A stretch of 64,000 bases of DNA from Undibacterium cyanobacteriorum (GTDB taxonomy: Bacteria > Pseudomonadota > Gammaproteobacteria > Burkholderiales > Burkholderiaceae_D). Made by a program: the position numbers and the translations under genes. The notes below the pieces were generated by a model that saw nothing but the letters and a program-made list of their open reading frames with translations, was not told the DNA's origin and searched no databases. Position 1 is the first letter of the stretch, and the number at the start of each line of letters is the position of its first letter. Positions 54,032 through 63,057 of the stretch are shown here, in pieces. The stretch lies in contig NZ_CP133720.1 in the NCBI RefSeq assembly GCF_031326225.1, forward strand, positions 2,418,001-2,482,000, given 5' to 3'.

Positions 54032-55477
54032 ATGAGCAAACTCAATGTATCGCGACGCGAATTTTTACGGCTCTCCAGTATGCTCGGATCAGCGAGCGCC
54101 TTGGGCGTGGCAACGCCATTTGCACTCAATTTGGCCACCATGGGAAGTGCTGCGGCGCAGGGCAACGTCAGTGATTACAAGGCGATCGTCTGTCTCTTTA
54201 TGTACGGCGCTAACGATCACGCTAACACGGTGCTCGCCACCGATACGACTTCATGGACCCAATACACGACCGTACGGACCACTGCTGAAGCGGGTTCGAT
54301 AGCATTGCCCGCGGTTGGCACCAATGGAGGCGTGCTTCCAATTACACCAAGCACCCCACAAGTCGGTCGAAGCTTTGGACTACACCCTAGCTTGACGGAT
54401 CTAAAAACACTCTTCGACAACAAGCGCGCGGCAATTATTGCCAACGTTGGCCCACTGATTGTGCCAACCACGCTCACGCAATATCAAAAGGCAACAGTTC
54501 CACTGCCGCCCAAACTTTTTTCGCACAATGACCAACAAAGTCTATGGCAAGCCTACGCGCCAGAAGGTGCTTCGTATGGTTGGGGTGGCCGCATGGGGGA
54601 CTTATTAGCTGCTAATAATAGTAATCCTATTTTTACGGCGATTTCCACGTCCGGTAATGCTGTATTTTTATCCGGCCGCAACATCATTCAGTATCAAGTC
54701 AGCGCATCTGGAGCAACACCAATAACAGGCCTTTCTGGCACCCTGTATGGATCATCTACCGCTGGAAGTACTTTACGTTCGGTGATCACGGGCGACACGG
54801 CTAACTACTTTCAAAAGGAACACGCGGCTGTCACAAATCGAGCAATCAACGCACAAGCGCTTTTGGGACCGTCAATGGCGGTCGCAGGCCCCAACGGTGT
54901 TCCAAACCCTGGCCAATACACCAATCCTAACACTGGTGCCCTCGCAAATAACGCACTTGCCACTCAATTACAAACGGTAGCAAGAATCATCGCGGGTCGA
55001 AACGCGCTTGGCGCAAAACGCCAAGTATTTTTCGTCAGTATGGGTGGTTTCGATACACATGATTTCCAAAAAACTGCGCAGGCAGATTTGTTAGCCCGCC
55101 TATCTCATGCAATCAATTATTTCGATGGCGTAATGGGAAATTTGATGGGAACTGACTTACGCAATCAAGTCACCTTATTCACCGCGTCCGATTTCGGTCG
55201 CACTTTCACCAGCAACGGAGATGGCACAGATCATGGTTGGGGCTCACACCACTTTATTGTTGGCGGAGCTGTCAAAGGCGGCAATATTTATGGCACGTTC
55301 CCGGTCACGGGATTAAAACACGCCGAAGACGTTGGCTCTGGCAGTCTGCTACCACAATTTTCGGTTGATCAGTATGGCGCGACATTGGCGACCTGGTTTG
55401 GACTGACTCCGACACAAATCAGTGACGTGTTTCCAAACATTGGCAATTTTGCGACTCGCAATCTCGGATTCATTTAG
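54032..55477 (+). CDS. DUF1501 family Tat-exported protein
   Basis: A 481-residue protein with a twin-arginine signal (SRREFLRL at 7-14, then a hydrophobic stretch and a cleavage region near AAAQG, residue 41). The DUF1501 body, a sulfatase/alkaline-phosphatase-like fold, has FMYGANDHANTV near the N-terminus, FVSMGGFDTHDFQ, FTASDFGRTFTSNGDGTDHGWGSHH and a final GLTPTQISDVFPN. His/Asp-rich motifs suggest a metal site. Export folded through Tat fits a cofactor-bound enzyme. Paired with DUF1800; physical interaction is inference. Confidence 0.94.
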   Translation: MSKLNVSRREFLRLSSMLGSASALGVATPFALNLATMGSAAAQGNVSDYKAIVCLFMYGANDHANTVLATDTTSWTQYTTVRTTAEAGSIALPAVGTNGGVLPITPSTPQVGRSFGLHPSLTDLKTLFDNKRAAIIANVGPLIVPTTLTQYQKATVPLPPKLFSHNDQQSLWQAYAPEGASYGWGGRMGDLLAANNSNPIFTAISTSGNAVFLSGRNIIQYQVSASGATPITGLSGTLYGSSTAGSTLRSVITGDTANYFQKEHAAVTNRAINAQALLGPSMAVAGPNGVPNPGQYTNPNTGALANNALATQLQTVARIIAGRNALGAKRQVFFVSMGGFDTHDFQKTAQADLLARLSHAINYFDGVMGNLMGTDLRNQVTLFTASDFGRTFTSNGDGTDHGWGSHHFIVGGAVKGGNIYGTFPVTGLKHAEDVGSGSLLPQFSVDQYGATLATWFGLTPTQISDVFPNIGNFATRNLGFI

Positions 55478-55502
55478 GCGCCATAAGGATCATCCGTCGC
55501 CC

Positions 55503-55799
55503 ATGTTATTCGTCATCAGATTTCACGATAAACCAGAAACACAAGAGATTCGAAAGGCTCTTTTACCATCCCACCTGGCATGGTTAGATCAACATAAGGA
55601 ATCCATTCTGGTCGGAGGCTCTCTCCGCGTCAGTCCCGAGCAATCACCTGTTGGAGGCTTATGGATTGCGCAAGCTCAATGCAAGGAAGAATTGATGGCG
55701 CTGATCGAGAGTGATCCGTTTTGGATTGCAGATCTACGCCTATCTGTAGAGATCTTACATTGGTCGAAAGCATTTGATGATCGCCAAGTACTGGTATGA
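55503..55799 (+). CDS. YciI-like protein
   Basis: A 98-residue protein of the YciI family (dimeric ferredoxin-like alpha/beta barrel), with HLAWLDQHKESILVGGSLR and the SDPFWIADLRLSVEILHW end. YciI proteins resemble muconolactone isomerases and have a conserved His-Asp pair; here His29 and Asp33 may serve (approximate numbering). The frame is open to 55422 inside the DUF1501 gene; the family start MLFVIRFHD sets 55503. It may be cotranscribed with the export pair (25-bp gap) but is a cytoplasmic protein. Confidence 0.85.
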   Translation: MLFVIRFHDKPETQEIRKALLPSHLAWLDQHKESILVGGSLRVSPEQSPVGGLWIAQAQCKEELMALIESDPFWIADLRLSVEILHWSKAFDDRQVLV

Positions 55800-55845
55800 G
55801 GACGCAGCAAGGCAGGTGTTTCCACAAAACTTCATTCGTTGACGA

Positions 55846-55880
55846 AAAAAAACCTCAAAATAAATTTGAGGTTTTTTATT
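55846..55880. terminator. bidirectional terminator between YciI and dcd genes
   Basis: AAAACCTCAAA (55849-55859) pairs with TTTGAGGTTTT (55865-55875), loop 5, with T-rich sequence on the plus side and T-rich sequence on the minus side (from the A7 run). It serves both convergent genes. Confidence 0.9.
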
Positions 55881-55899
55881 TTTCGACCTAGGAAACTGA

Positions 55900-56466
55900 T
55901 TAGGTTTTCGGAAGCGTCACGCCAACCTGCCCTTGATATTTACCGCCACGATCTTTGTAAGACGTTTCACACAATTCATCGCCTTCGAAGAAGAGGACTT
56001 GTGCGCAGCCCTCGCCTGCATAAATCTTCGCTGGCAACGGTGTGGTATTCGAAAACTCCAAGGTGACGTAGCCTTCCCATTCGGGTTCAAACGGCGTCAC
56101 ATTCACGATAATGCCGCAACGTGCGTAAGTCGACTTACCCAAACAAATCGTCAATACACTACGTGGAATACGGAAATATTCGACGGTACGTGCAAGGGCG
56201 AACGAATTAGGAGGAATAATACACACGTCGCCTTTGAAATCGACGAATGATTTTTCATCGAAATTCTTCGGATCCACGATGGTGCTGTTGATATTGGTGA
56301 AAATTTTGAACTCATCAGCACATCGAATATCGTATCCGTACGATGAAGTCCCATAACTAACGATTTTCTGACCATTCGCCTGACGTATTTGACCCGGCTC
56401 ATACGGTTCAATCATGCCATGCTCTTCGGCCATCCGCCGTATCCATTTATCCGACTTAATACTCAT
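55900..56466 (-). CDS. dcd: dCTP deaminase
   Basis: Deaminates dCTP to dUTP, supplying dTMP synthesis. The 188-residue protein has the trimeric dUTPase-like fold. Visible motifs are SYGYDIRCADEF, the LGKSTYARCGI segment with the active-site Ser/Arg region, and VTPFEPEWEGYVTLEFSNTTPLPAKIY with the catalytic Glu. Standard length. Monocistronic, convergent with the YciI gene. Confidence 0.98.
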   Translation of the reverse strand: MSIKSDKWIRRMAEEHGMIEPYEPGQIRQANGQKIVSYGTSSYGYDIRCADEFKIFTNINSTIVDPKNFDEKSFVDFKGDVCIIPPNSFALARTVEYFRIPRSVLTICLGKSTYARCGIIVNVTPFEPEWEGYVTLEFSNTTPLPAKIYAGEGCAQVLFFEGDELCETSYKDRGGKYQGQVGVTLPKT

Positions 56467-56606
56467 TTCTTATCCTAGTTGGAAAGTCTTTCATAGCGTG
56501 AAATTTTACGCGAAAACATTGAAAGTATGCGAAGTTTTAGAGCATTAGAGCACGTAAAAGCGCACGAAAACAGGGCGAATCGGGGCAAAACGACTCATTT
56601 GGCGAC

Positions 56607-57617
56607 TTAGCTCGAACCATTACTCCCCTTCTCTTGCTCTTTTACGAATCCGACTTCGATTTCCTTTGGAATCTTTACCCCGTTCTTGACGGCGATAATT
56701 TCCGCCATGATAGAGACCGCAATTTCAGGAGGCGTTTTACTGCCAATGTAAATCCCCACTGGCCCCTTCAAACGAGAAATTTGTTCTTCATTCAGATCAA
56801 ACAATGCAAGCCGTTCACGCCGTTTTGCATTATTGATGCGCGAACCGATCGCTCCAACAAAAAACGCTTCTGACTTGAGTGCCTCCATTATGGCCAAATC
56901 ATCTAGCTTAGGATCATGGGTCAATGCCACCACCGCACTACGTTGATCTAACTGCATCGACATCACGATGTCATCCGGCATTTCTCGGGACAATCTCACC
57001 CCATCAAGGGGCCAAGTTTCGTGATACTCCTCACGCGGGTCGCACACCGTCACTTCGAAATCCAATCCGACAGCGATACTCGCTAAAAAGCGCGACATCT
57101 GGCCTGCGCCAATCACCAACAAACGCCAACGTGGGCCATGTGCCGTGTTGAGATGCGTATCCGATAAGCTCAGGCCACGATCTCGGGCAACCTGTATCAG
57201 ACTCACAGCGCCATTCGCCAACTCCAAACTTCGCTGCACTAGACGATGTTCACGCAACATGAAGAGCAGGTCTGCGATACGACTGCGTTCACTCAGCGGT
57301 TCGATCAACAACTGGATCGTTCCGCCGCAAGGCAAGCCAAAGCGATGTGCCTGATCAGCGCTCACGCCATAGGTCAGGAGTTCCGGCACTTGACGTCGAA
57401 ACCCATGCTCTTGGACTTGTGCGATCAAATCATCCTCGATGCATCCACCAGAGATCGAACCGACCACCAAGCCACCCTCACCGAGCGCCAACATTGAACC
57501 TTCTGGACGCGGACTTGAACCCCAAGTTTTTACCACGGTAACGAGCTCACATCGTTTTCCTTGTTCCAGCCAAGTGGCACAGGTACGCAAAACCTCTAAA
57601 TCGACCGATTCCATCAT
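56607..57617 (-). CDS. XdhC/CoxI family protein
   Basis: A 336-residue protein with an N-terminal XdhC_CoxI domain (about 10-80, VVKTWGSSPRPEGSMLAL and SGGCIEDDLIAQV) and a C-terminal Rossmann XdhC_C domain (about 165-310, LLVIGAGQMSRFLA and VVALTHDPKLDDLAIMEAL). XdhC inserts or sulfurates molybdenum cofactor in xanthine dehydrogenase-type enzymes. No such enzyme is in the window. Its ATG overlaps the exonuclease stop by 4 bp (ATGA), so it is expressed with an unrelated-looking exonuclease-DUF1653 protein. Confidence 0.93.
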   Translation of the reverse strand: MMESVDLEVLRTCATWLEQGKRCELVTVVKTWGSSPRPEGSMLALGEGGLVVGSISGGCIEDDLIAQVQEHGFRRQVPELLTYGVSADQAHRFGLPCGGTIQLLIEPLSERSRIADLLFMLREHRLVQRSLELANGAVSLIQVARDRGLSLSDTHLNTAHGPRWRLLVIGAGQMSRFLASIAVGLDFEVTVCDPREEYHETWPLDGVRLSREMPDDIVMSMQLDQRSAVVALTHDPKLDDLAIMEALKSEAFFVGAIGSRINNAKRRERLALFDLNEEQISRLKGPVGIYIGSKTPPEIAVSIMAEIIAVKNGVKIPKEIEVGFVKEQEKGSNGSS

Positions 57618-58585
57618 TCCTCTATTTGCGTGAAACGTTGGACTTGCCGACCATCGATATTCAACATCTCAAAAAAAACTGCGCGCGGTCTGGTCCACAT
57701 ACTGCCATCGTGCGAACGGTATACGATGACAGGGCTCAAATCAGACTCTTGCGTCGCCTCACCAACGAGTTCATAAATGCCACCTTTGTAATGGCGAAAA
57801 CGGATTGGTTTCGGCGCGGGCACATTGACCGGCTCGTGTTTTGAATGATCGTGATGATTCATGAATTGCTTTCCTTGTTCTTTCGGTTCTGCGATTTGAA
57901 CTTTATTTTTTCCGGTATTTGAATTGTGAAGAGTAGCCGCTGCGACTACAGACTCAGTACACCAAGACGCAATATAAGTGGGGACCTTCGTTGCCTTCAA
58001 GCGTGTGACCTGCACTAAAAGTTCTGGATCGATCGCATCGATCTGCGCATTTTGAAGAGAATGACTTCGTATCAAATGCTGCCCCAAATTGAGCATTAAA
58101 TGCGCCGTCACTTCCGCATCCGCCTCTGCTCGATGGGCACGTCCAGAAAACTTAATCCCTAGCCGTAAAGCGAGCGGCCCAAGTGAGTAGCTTTCAAAAC
58201 CGGGACGCAAGCGCCGCGCTAATTTCACAGAACAAATCGTTCCACGGTGACGCGGTAACTGCTGACACAATTGGGCTTCAGCGAATAAAAACTTCTCATC
58301 AAAACTCGCGTTATGGGCCACCAAATAATCCTCGCCAATAAACTCAATCAACTTTGGAATCACCTCATCCACACTGGGAGCTTGATCTACCATCGCTTGT
58401 GTAATTCCCGTCAACTGAGTGATAAAACTCGGAATAGTGACGTCAGCGTTGACCAAGGACACAAAACGCTCGGTGAGTTGATCGCCCTCGATGCGTATCG
58501 CAGCGACTTCCGTGACCCGCCCACCATGTTCTGGACTCATGCCTGAGGTTTCAAAATCAAGTACGACTAATGGTTTTCGAAACAT
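57614..58585 (-). CDS. DEDDh 3'-5' exonuclease fused to DUF1653
   Basis: A 323-residue two-domain protein. The N-terminal DnaQ-like exonuclease (about 1-170) has the full active site: Asp10 and Glu12 (VLDFETSG), Asp96 (NASFDEKF), His151 and Asp156 (HRAEADAEV). A variable, His-rich linker (about 205-255, with NHHDHSKH) leads to a C-terminal DUF1653 domain (about 262-321, FRHYKGGIYELVGEA and VIVYRSHDGSMWTRPRAVFFE). DUF1653 usually stands alone. The exonuclease may act like the epsilon proofreader or ExoX. It is the first gene of a two-gene operon with xdhC-like. Confidence 0.92.
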   Translation of the reverse strand: MFRKPLVVLDFETSGMSPEHGGRVTEVAAIRIEGDQLTERFVSLVNADVTIPSFITQLTGITQAMVDQAPSVDEVIPKLIEFIGEDYLVAHNASFDEKFLFAEAQLCQQLPRHRGTICSVKLARRLRPGFESYSLGPLALRLGIKFSGRAHRAEADAEVTAHLMLNLGQHLIRSHSLQNAQIDAIDPELLVQVTRLKATKVPTYIASWCTESVVAAATLHNSNTGKNKVQIAEPKEQGKQFMNHHDHSKHEPVNVPAPKPIRFRHYKGGIYELVGEATQESDLSPVIVYRSHDGSMWTRPRAVFFEMLNIDGRQVQRFTQIEE

Positions 58586-58852
58586 GTTGTCCCGCTATAA
58601 AAATTCTGATTGCTGACGAATAGGAATTACTCAGCATTGTAAAGCCTATCGCAGAGTCCAGTTAGCTTCTCCTCCCATGCCGTTTAGAGAAAATACAGAT
58701 TTCACCACATCGAGTAAAATACGAGCTCTCGATATCATCAAGCAAAACGTGCGCTGCCACCTTGGTGACCAACTTTACTCGCGTATTCCTCTGCAGCGCC
58801 AGTCGTTGCAAAACTTAGTAAGCGTTACAAAATTCCTCGAATCATTGCTTGC

Positions 58853-60148
58853 ATGATCAGTAAGAGCCTTCAATCCCTTCGTCGCGCCGTCAGCGTGAAT
58901 AACTACTTGAGTGAAAATGATCTTCTGCGCGATCCGGTTTACCGACGTCTGTGGCTTTCGATCCTGATTAGCACCTTTGGCGCCCAAATCACACTTTTAG
59001 CCTTACCCTTGACCGCTGCGGTGCTTCTCCATGCGACGCCGACGCAAATGGGGCTGCTTGCTTTTTTCGAACTCATCCCTTACGTATTGCTGTCCTTGCC
59101 TGCAGGTGTATGGCTAGACCGAATTCGCAAATTACCAGTTTACGTTGTCGGTGAAGTTGCCATTGCACTAGCGGTTGCCAGTGTCCCGGTGGCTTGGTGG
59201 CTCAACTCCTTGCATATTTACTGGCTGTACGTAGTGGGCTTCATCATCGGTGCCGTGAACACGACGGCCGGTACGGCGGCACAAATTGTGCTCACTCAGA
59301 TTGTCCCGCGTGAGCGATTGATCGAAGCCCATGCCAAGAACGCCTTAGCCAGCTCAGGTGCCGAAGTTGCTGGACCAGCAACCGCTGGCGCGATTATCAA
59401 ATTGCTTGGAGCACCTTTAGCATTGATCGCCGATGCGGTTTTACTGATCACATCCGCTACGATCTTGAGAAAAATCACCATTAATGAAACCATCGCTCCG
59501 ACTACCGAATCCCACTTTTGGCGCGACCTGCGAGCAGGACTGAGCTTCGTTAAGAACAACCGAATTCTTGTGAATCTCGCCTTGATCGTCGGCGGTTGGC
59601 AGATTTCCTACAACGCCGCGTTGGTCGTTCAAATTTTGTTTGCTACTCGCACGCTCGGACTTTCCGAACATGCGGTCGGTCTCAGTTATGTGGCGATGGG
59701 CGTCGGAACCATTTTCGCGAGTGCTGTTGGTAACAAAATCAGTCAAACCAAGGGGCCAGGCTACTGCCTTACCCTCGGCATTTTTATCTGCGGATTTGGA
59801 TGGTCGGTATTAGCACTCGCCCCCGCAAACTATTGGGGTATCGCGGCGTTTGCTTTGATGTTATTTTGTCTCGCCACTGGTGGTGTATTTATCTTTATTA
59901 ATTTTCTTGCCTTACGCCAAAGTGTCACGCCGGAACATCTTCTAGGTCGTATGACGAGCACCATGCGTTGGCTGATCTTGATTCCTGCTGGGCCAGGCGC
60001 TTTGCTCGGAGGTTGGCTTGGTGAACATTATGGTTTGCGTGAGTCACTTGCATTTTCCGCGATATCCGTGCTGGTGGTCGGTGTGCTCGCCTGGCGCAAT
60101 CAGACTATTCAAGGAATTAAAAGCTTACCGAAAGCAAGTGCGCACTGA
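58853..60148 (+). CDS. MFS transporter
   Basis: A 431-residue major facilitator with about 12 membrane segments. DPVYRRLWLSILISTFGAQITLLALPL and AGVWLDRIRKLPV (the loop 2-3 motif A variant) fit the EntS/MFS_3 group of exporters. RAGLSFVKNNRILVNLALI begins the second half. The substrate is unknown; siderophore or drug export is known for relatives. Divergent from the exonuclease operon with a 267-bp gap. No Shine-Dalgarno is visible at the ATG. Confidence 0.9.
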   Translation: MISKSLQSLRRAVSVNNYLSENDLLRDPVYRRLWLSILISTFGAQITLLALPLTAAVLLHATPTQMGLLAFFELIPYVLLSLPAGVWLDRIRKLPVYVVGEVAIALAVASVPVAWWLNSLHIYWLYVVGFIIGAVNTTAGTAAQIVLTQIVPRERLIEAHAKNALASSGAEVAGPATAGAIIKLLGAPLALIADAVLLITSATILRKITINETIAPTTESHFWRDLRAGLSFVKNNRILVNLALIVGGWQISYNAALVVQILFATRTLGLSEHAVGLSYVAMGVGTIFASAVGNKISQTKGPGYCLTLGIFICGFGWSVLALAPANYWGIAAFALMLFCLATGGVFIFINFLALRQSVTPEHLLGRMTSTMRWLILIPAGPGALLGGWLGEHYGLRESLAFSAISVLVVGVLAWRNQTIQGIKSLPKASAH

Positions 60149-60400
60149 AAGCGAACTGTGGCAATACAAACAAAGATCTTGCCAGACACATACAAAATTT
60201 GCACTTCACCACATAAACCCGCCATAATGCCAGCCATTCCATGATGCTAGATCTGTGTTGAGATACGAGGTTTGAGTACTCCAACTGAATTGAGTGATGT
60301 CGCTCAACTTTGTTGTACGAAGTCAAACTGATCTTAAGTGCACGACATATCCGATCATCGAATACATAAAATCTATAACGAGACTCTACCGAGGTTTATT

Positions 60401-62671
60401 ATGTCGCAGGGCACCACCACGCCATTCCGCCCCTATATCCCAGATCAAGCAAATTTGCCTGAATTCACGCTGCGCTCGCTCTTGATGGGTACGATACTGG
60501 GTATGATTTTTGGCGCCTCATCGCTCTATTTGGTGCTCAAAGTTGGCCTTACAGTGAGTGCATCAATCCCCGTCGCAGTCATCGCCATTACCTTATTCAG
60601 GCTCGGTCATAAATTCGGCACTCGCGATTCAAGCATTCTTGAAAATAGCATCGCACAGACGGCAGGATCGGCTGGCGAATCCCTTGCATTTGGTTTGGGC
60701 GTAACCATGCCCGCGATCTTGATTTTAGGGTTTGATCTTGAAATCTTTCGCGTCATGTTGGTCGCGGTGCTCGGTGGATTGCTTGGCATCTTGTTGATGA
60801 TCCCGATGCGCCGCACCATGATTGTGGAGAAGCATCACGAACTAAAATATCCAGAAGGTACCGCCTGTGCCGAAGTGCTTAAAGCGGCCGCGGACGACGC
60901 TTCACGCGCTGCGGCTGGGGAATCGAGCAACCCTAATGCGCAAGCAGATGCAAGTCGACGTGCGACAATTATTTTTGGTGGATTTATCGTCGGCTTGGTC
61001 TACAAGGTATGCAACATCGCGTTGAAAGGCTGGAAAGACACCGTCGACTTCGTCTTTTCTGCGCCTCTAAAAGGTGGTTCGATCGGATCGGAGATTTCAC
61101 CCGAACTACTTGGTGTTGGTTACATCATTGGCCCACGCATAGCGGCTATCATGGCCGCGGGTGGCGTCCTATCCTATTTGCTGTTAATCCCGATGATCAA
61201 ATTTTTCGGTGATGGTTTGCTAGTCCCATTAGCACCGGGCACAAAGCTCATCAACGCCATGAGTCCCAATGAAATCCGTGGGGCTTATGTTCTCTACATT
61301 GGTGCGGGAGCCGTTGCTGCAGGCGGTTTGATCAGTTTGATGCGAGCAATGCCTTTGATTTGGCGCAGTCTTTCGAGCGGCATCAGCGGCTTGACCGAAA
61401 AAAATATAAGCACTGAAACCAAGCATGAGATTCGTCGCACGGAACAAAGTCTGAGCATGAAATGGGTGGTAATCGGTTCCTTGGGCATTGTTGCGATGAT
61501 TACCATCGCCACACCTTTACACATGAATGTCCTCGGAGCGCTTTTGATTCTTGTCTTTGGCTTTTTGTTCGCAACGGTTTCATCACAGCTGACTGGCCAA
61601 ATTGGACAGTCTTCAAATCCAATCTCAGGTATGACGGTCGCAACATTACTGTTCACCTGCCTCATCTTCCTACTCATGGGATGGGTCGGTGGTCAATATT
61701 ATGTGACTGCGTTATCGGTCGGTGCCATCGTCTGTATTGCATCAAGCGTCGCCGGTTGCACTTCACAAGATTTAAAAACAGGTCACTTAGTTGGATCAAC
61801 TCCCAAATACCAACAATATGCCATTCTCATTGGTGCCTTCTGCTCTGCTTTGTTACTCGGCCCCATCCTGCTGAAACTCAACGATTCGAGTACTGTCTAC
61901 GTACCGATCGCAGAAGTTGCACCTGGACTGCAAACCAACACCAACTCACTCAAAGAAAAAACAAATCTGATCGGGCCTCAAGGCGAGCAAGATAAAAATA
62001 CTTACCTTGTCTGGCATAAGGCAGATAATAAAGACGCACCAGCAGGGAAATACCTAGTTGATCCACAAGGCACTGCAGTGTATTTAGTAGATCCCGGCAT
62101 CAATGGCACACATAACAAGCGACCAGATGGCTCAGAAGTCAAAAAGTATGATGCCCCCAAAGCCGTGCTGATTTCATACATCATTAAAGGCATTCTCGAT
62201 GCGGAATTACCTTGGGGCTTGGTTTTATTTGGCGTAATTATCGCGATCACCCTCGAAATGTCAGGCATCCCATCACTCGCGTTCGCAGTCGGTGTGTATC
62301 TGCCGCTCGCATCATCAGCCCCTCTTTTTATTGGCGGCATGGTGCGTTGGTTTGTTGACAGAAGGAATGCAAAATTAAGTCAATACAAAGGTCTTGACGA
62401 GGAACAAATGCAAGCAGCTGGTGACCGCAGCAATGGCGTCTTACTCTCGTCTGGCTATATTGCGGGTGGCGCGTTAGCGGGCATTGTGATTGCCTTTAGT
62501 GCGGGAATCATGACGGATTTCGACCGTACTATCACAACGTGGGCGAGCACCAACAATCCATTTTTCGAGGGCGCGAAATCCGACTGGCTCTCATTGATTC
62601 CATTCTCTTTGATTTGCTTAGGCCTCTATTTAATAGGCCGAGAGAAGGATACGAAAAGGGATATGAAATAG
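60401..62671 (+). CDS. OPT family oligopeptide transporter
   Basis: A 756-residue permease of the OPT superfamily (bacterial peptide-type, EspB-like) with about 15 membrane segments. Motifs seen are FTLRSLLMGTILGMIFGASSLYLVLKVG, NSIAQTAGSAGESLAFG and YPEGTACAEVLKA near the N-terminus. A soluble insert of about 95 residues (around 495-590) contains GPQGEQDKNTYLVWHKADNK and GTAVYLVDPGI. Substrates are peptides or metal chelates. The ATG at 60401 has GAGG at good spacing; the frame is open to 60338, but the first 21 codons are not conserved-looking. Confidence 0.93.
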   Translation: MSQGTTTPFRPYIPDQANLPEFTLRSLLMGTILGMIFGASSLYLVLKVGLTVSASIPVAVIAITLFRLGHKFGTRDSSILENSIAQTAGSAGESLAFGLGVTMPAILILGFDLEIFRVMLVAVLGGLLGILLMIPMRRTMIVEKHHELKYPEGTACAEVLKAAADDASRAAAGESSNPNAQADASRRATIIFGGFIVGLVYKVCNIALKGWKDTVDFVFSAPLKGGSIGSEISPELLGVGYIIGPRIAAIMAAGGVLSYLLLIPMIKFFGDGLLVPLAPGTKLINAMSPNEIRGAYVLYIGAGAVAAGGLISLMRAMPLIWRSLSSGISGLTEKNISTETKHEIRRTEQSLSMKWVVIGSLGIVAMITIATPLHMNVLGALLILVFGFLFATVSSQLTGQIGQSSNPISGMTVATLLFTCLIFLLMGWVGGQYYVTALSVGAIVCIASSVAGCTSQDLKTGHLVGSTPKYQQYAILIGAFCSALLLGPILLKLNDSSTVYVPIAEVAPGLQTNTNSLKEKTNLIGPQGEQDKNTYLVWHKADNKDAPAGKYLVDPQGTAVYLVDPGINGTHNKRPDGSEVKKYDAPKAVLISYIIKGILDAELPWGLVLFGVIIAITLEMSGIPSLAFAVGVYLPLASSAPLFIGGMVRWFVDRRNAKLSQYKGLDEEQMQAAGDRSNGVLLSSGYIAGGALAGIVIAFSAGIMTDFDRTITTWASTNNPFFEGAKSDWLSLIPFSLICLGLYLIGREKDTKRDMK

Positions 62672-62709
62672 CTTTCAGAAGATAATCAGTCACTAACAAG
62701 TAAGGCACA

Positions 62710-62970
62710 ATGATGAACACTACCCTTGACTGCAAAAACCAAACCGTCCAAGTCGGCGACATTGTTCGCGTAATCACCCTTGCCCCTGGGTTTATTAAGC
62801 AGTTTCCAGCTGATGAGAGAATCTTAATCGAATCGATGATCGGCAACTTCTTTAAAGTCATTGCCATTGAGGATGGTGCGGCCTGTGTGGAGCGCGAATG
62901 GCACAATGAGCGCGGCCAATTGCAAAGCCACGTTATCGGACTTGACAGCGAAGAGATGGAAAAAGTCTAG
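62710..62970 (+). CDS. hypothetical small protein (86 residues)
   Basis: A short acidic protein that I do not recognise. The N-terminal part VQVGDIVRVITLAPGF looks like a beta-rich SH3/KOW-type barrel start, followed by VKVIAIEDGAACVEREW-like strands. Two ATGs (62710, 62713) follow TAAGG, a plausible ribosome site, and a strong terminator comes 35 bp after the stop, both supporting a real gene. It lies 38 bp after the OPT gene and could be cotranscribed. Confidence 0.75.
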   Translation: MMNTTLDCKNQTVQVGDIVRVITLAPGFIKQFPADERILIESMIGNFFKVIAIEDGAACVEREWHNERGQLQSHVIGLDSEEMEKV

Positions 62971-63005
62971 CGGCTCAACCAAAAAATCAAACGGCAATAT
63001 AAGAC

Positions 63006-63037
63006 AAAGGCGCCAAAAAGGCGCCTTTTGTTTTTTG
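63006..63037 (+). terminator. rho-independent terminator after the small hypothetical gene
   Basis: AAAGGCGCC (63006-63014) pairs with GGCGCCTTT (63020-63028), 5-base loop, followed by TG and T6. It also faces the convergent cheV gene (stop at 63058), for which it may work weakly. Confidence 0.9.
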
Positions 63038-63057
63038 TTTCGTGACGAAACTTACAC

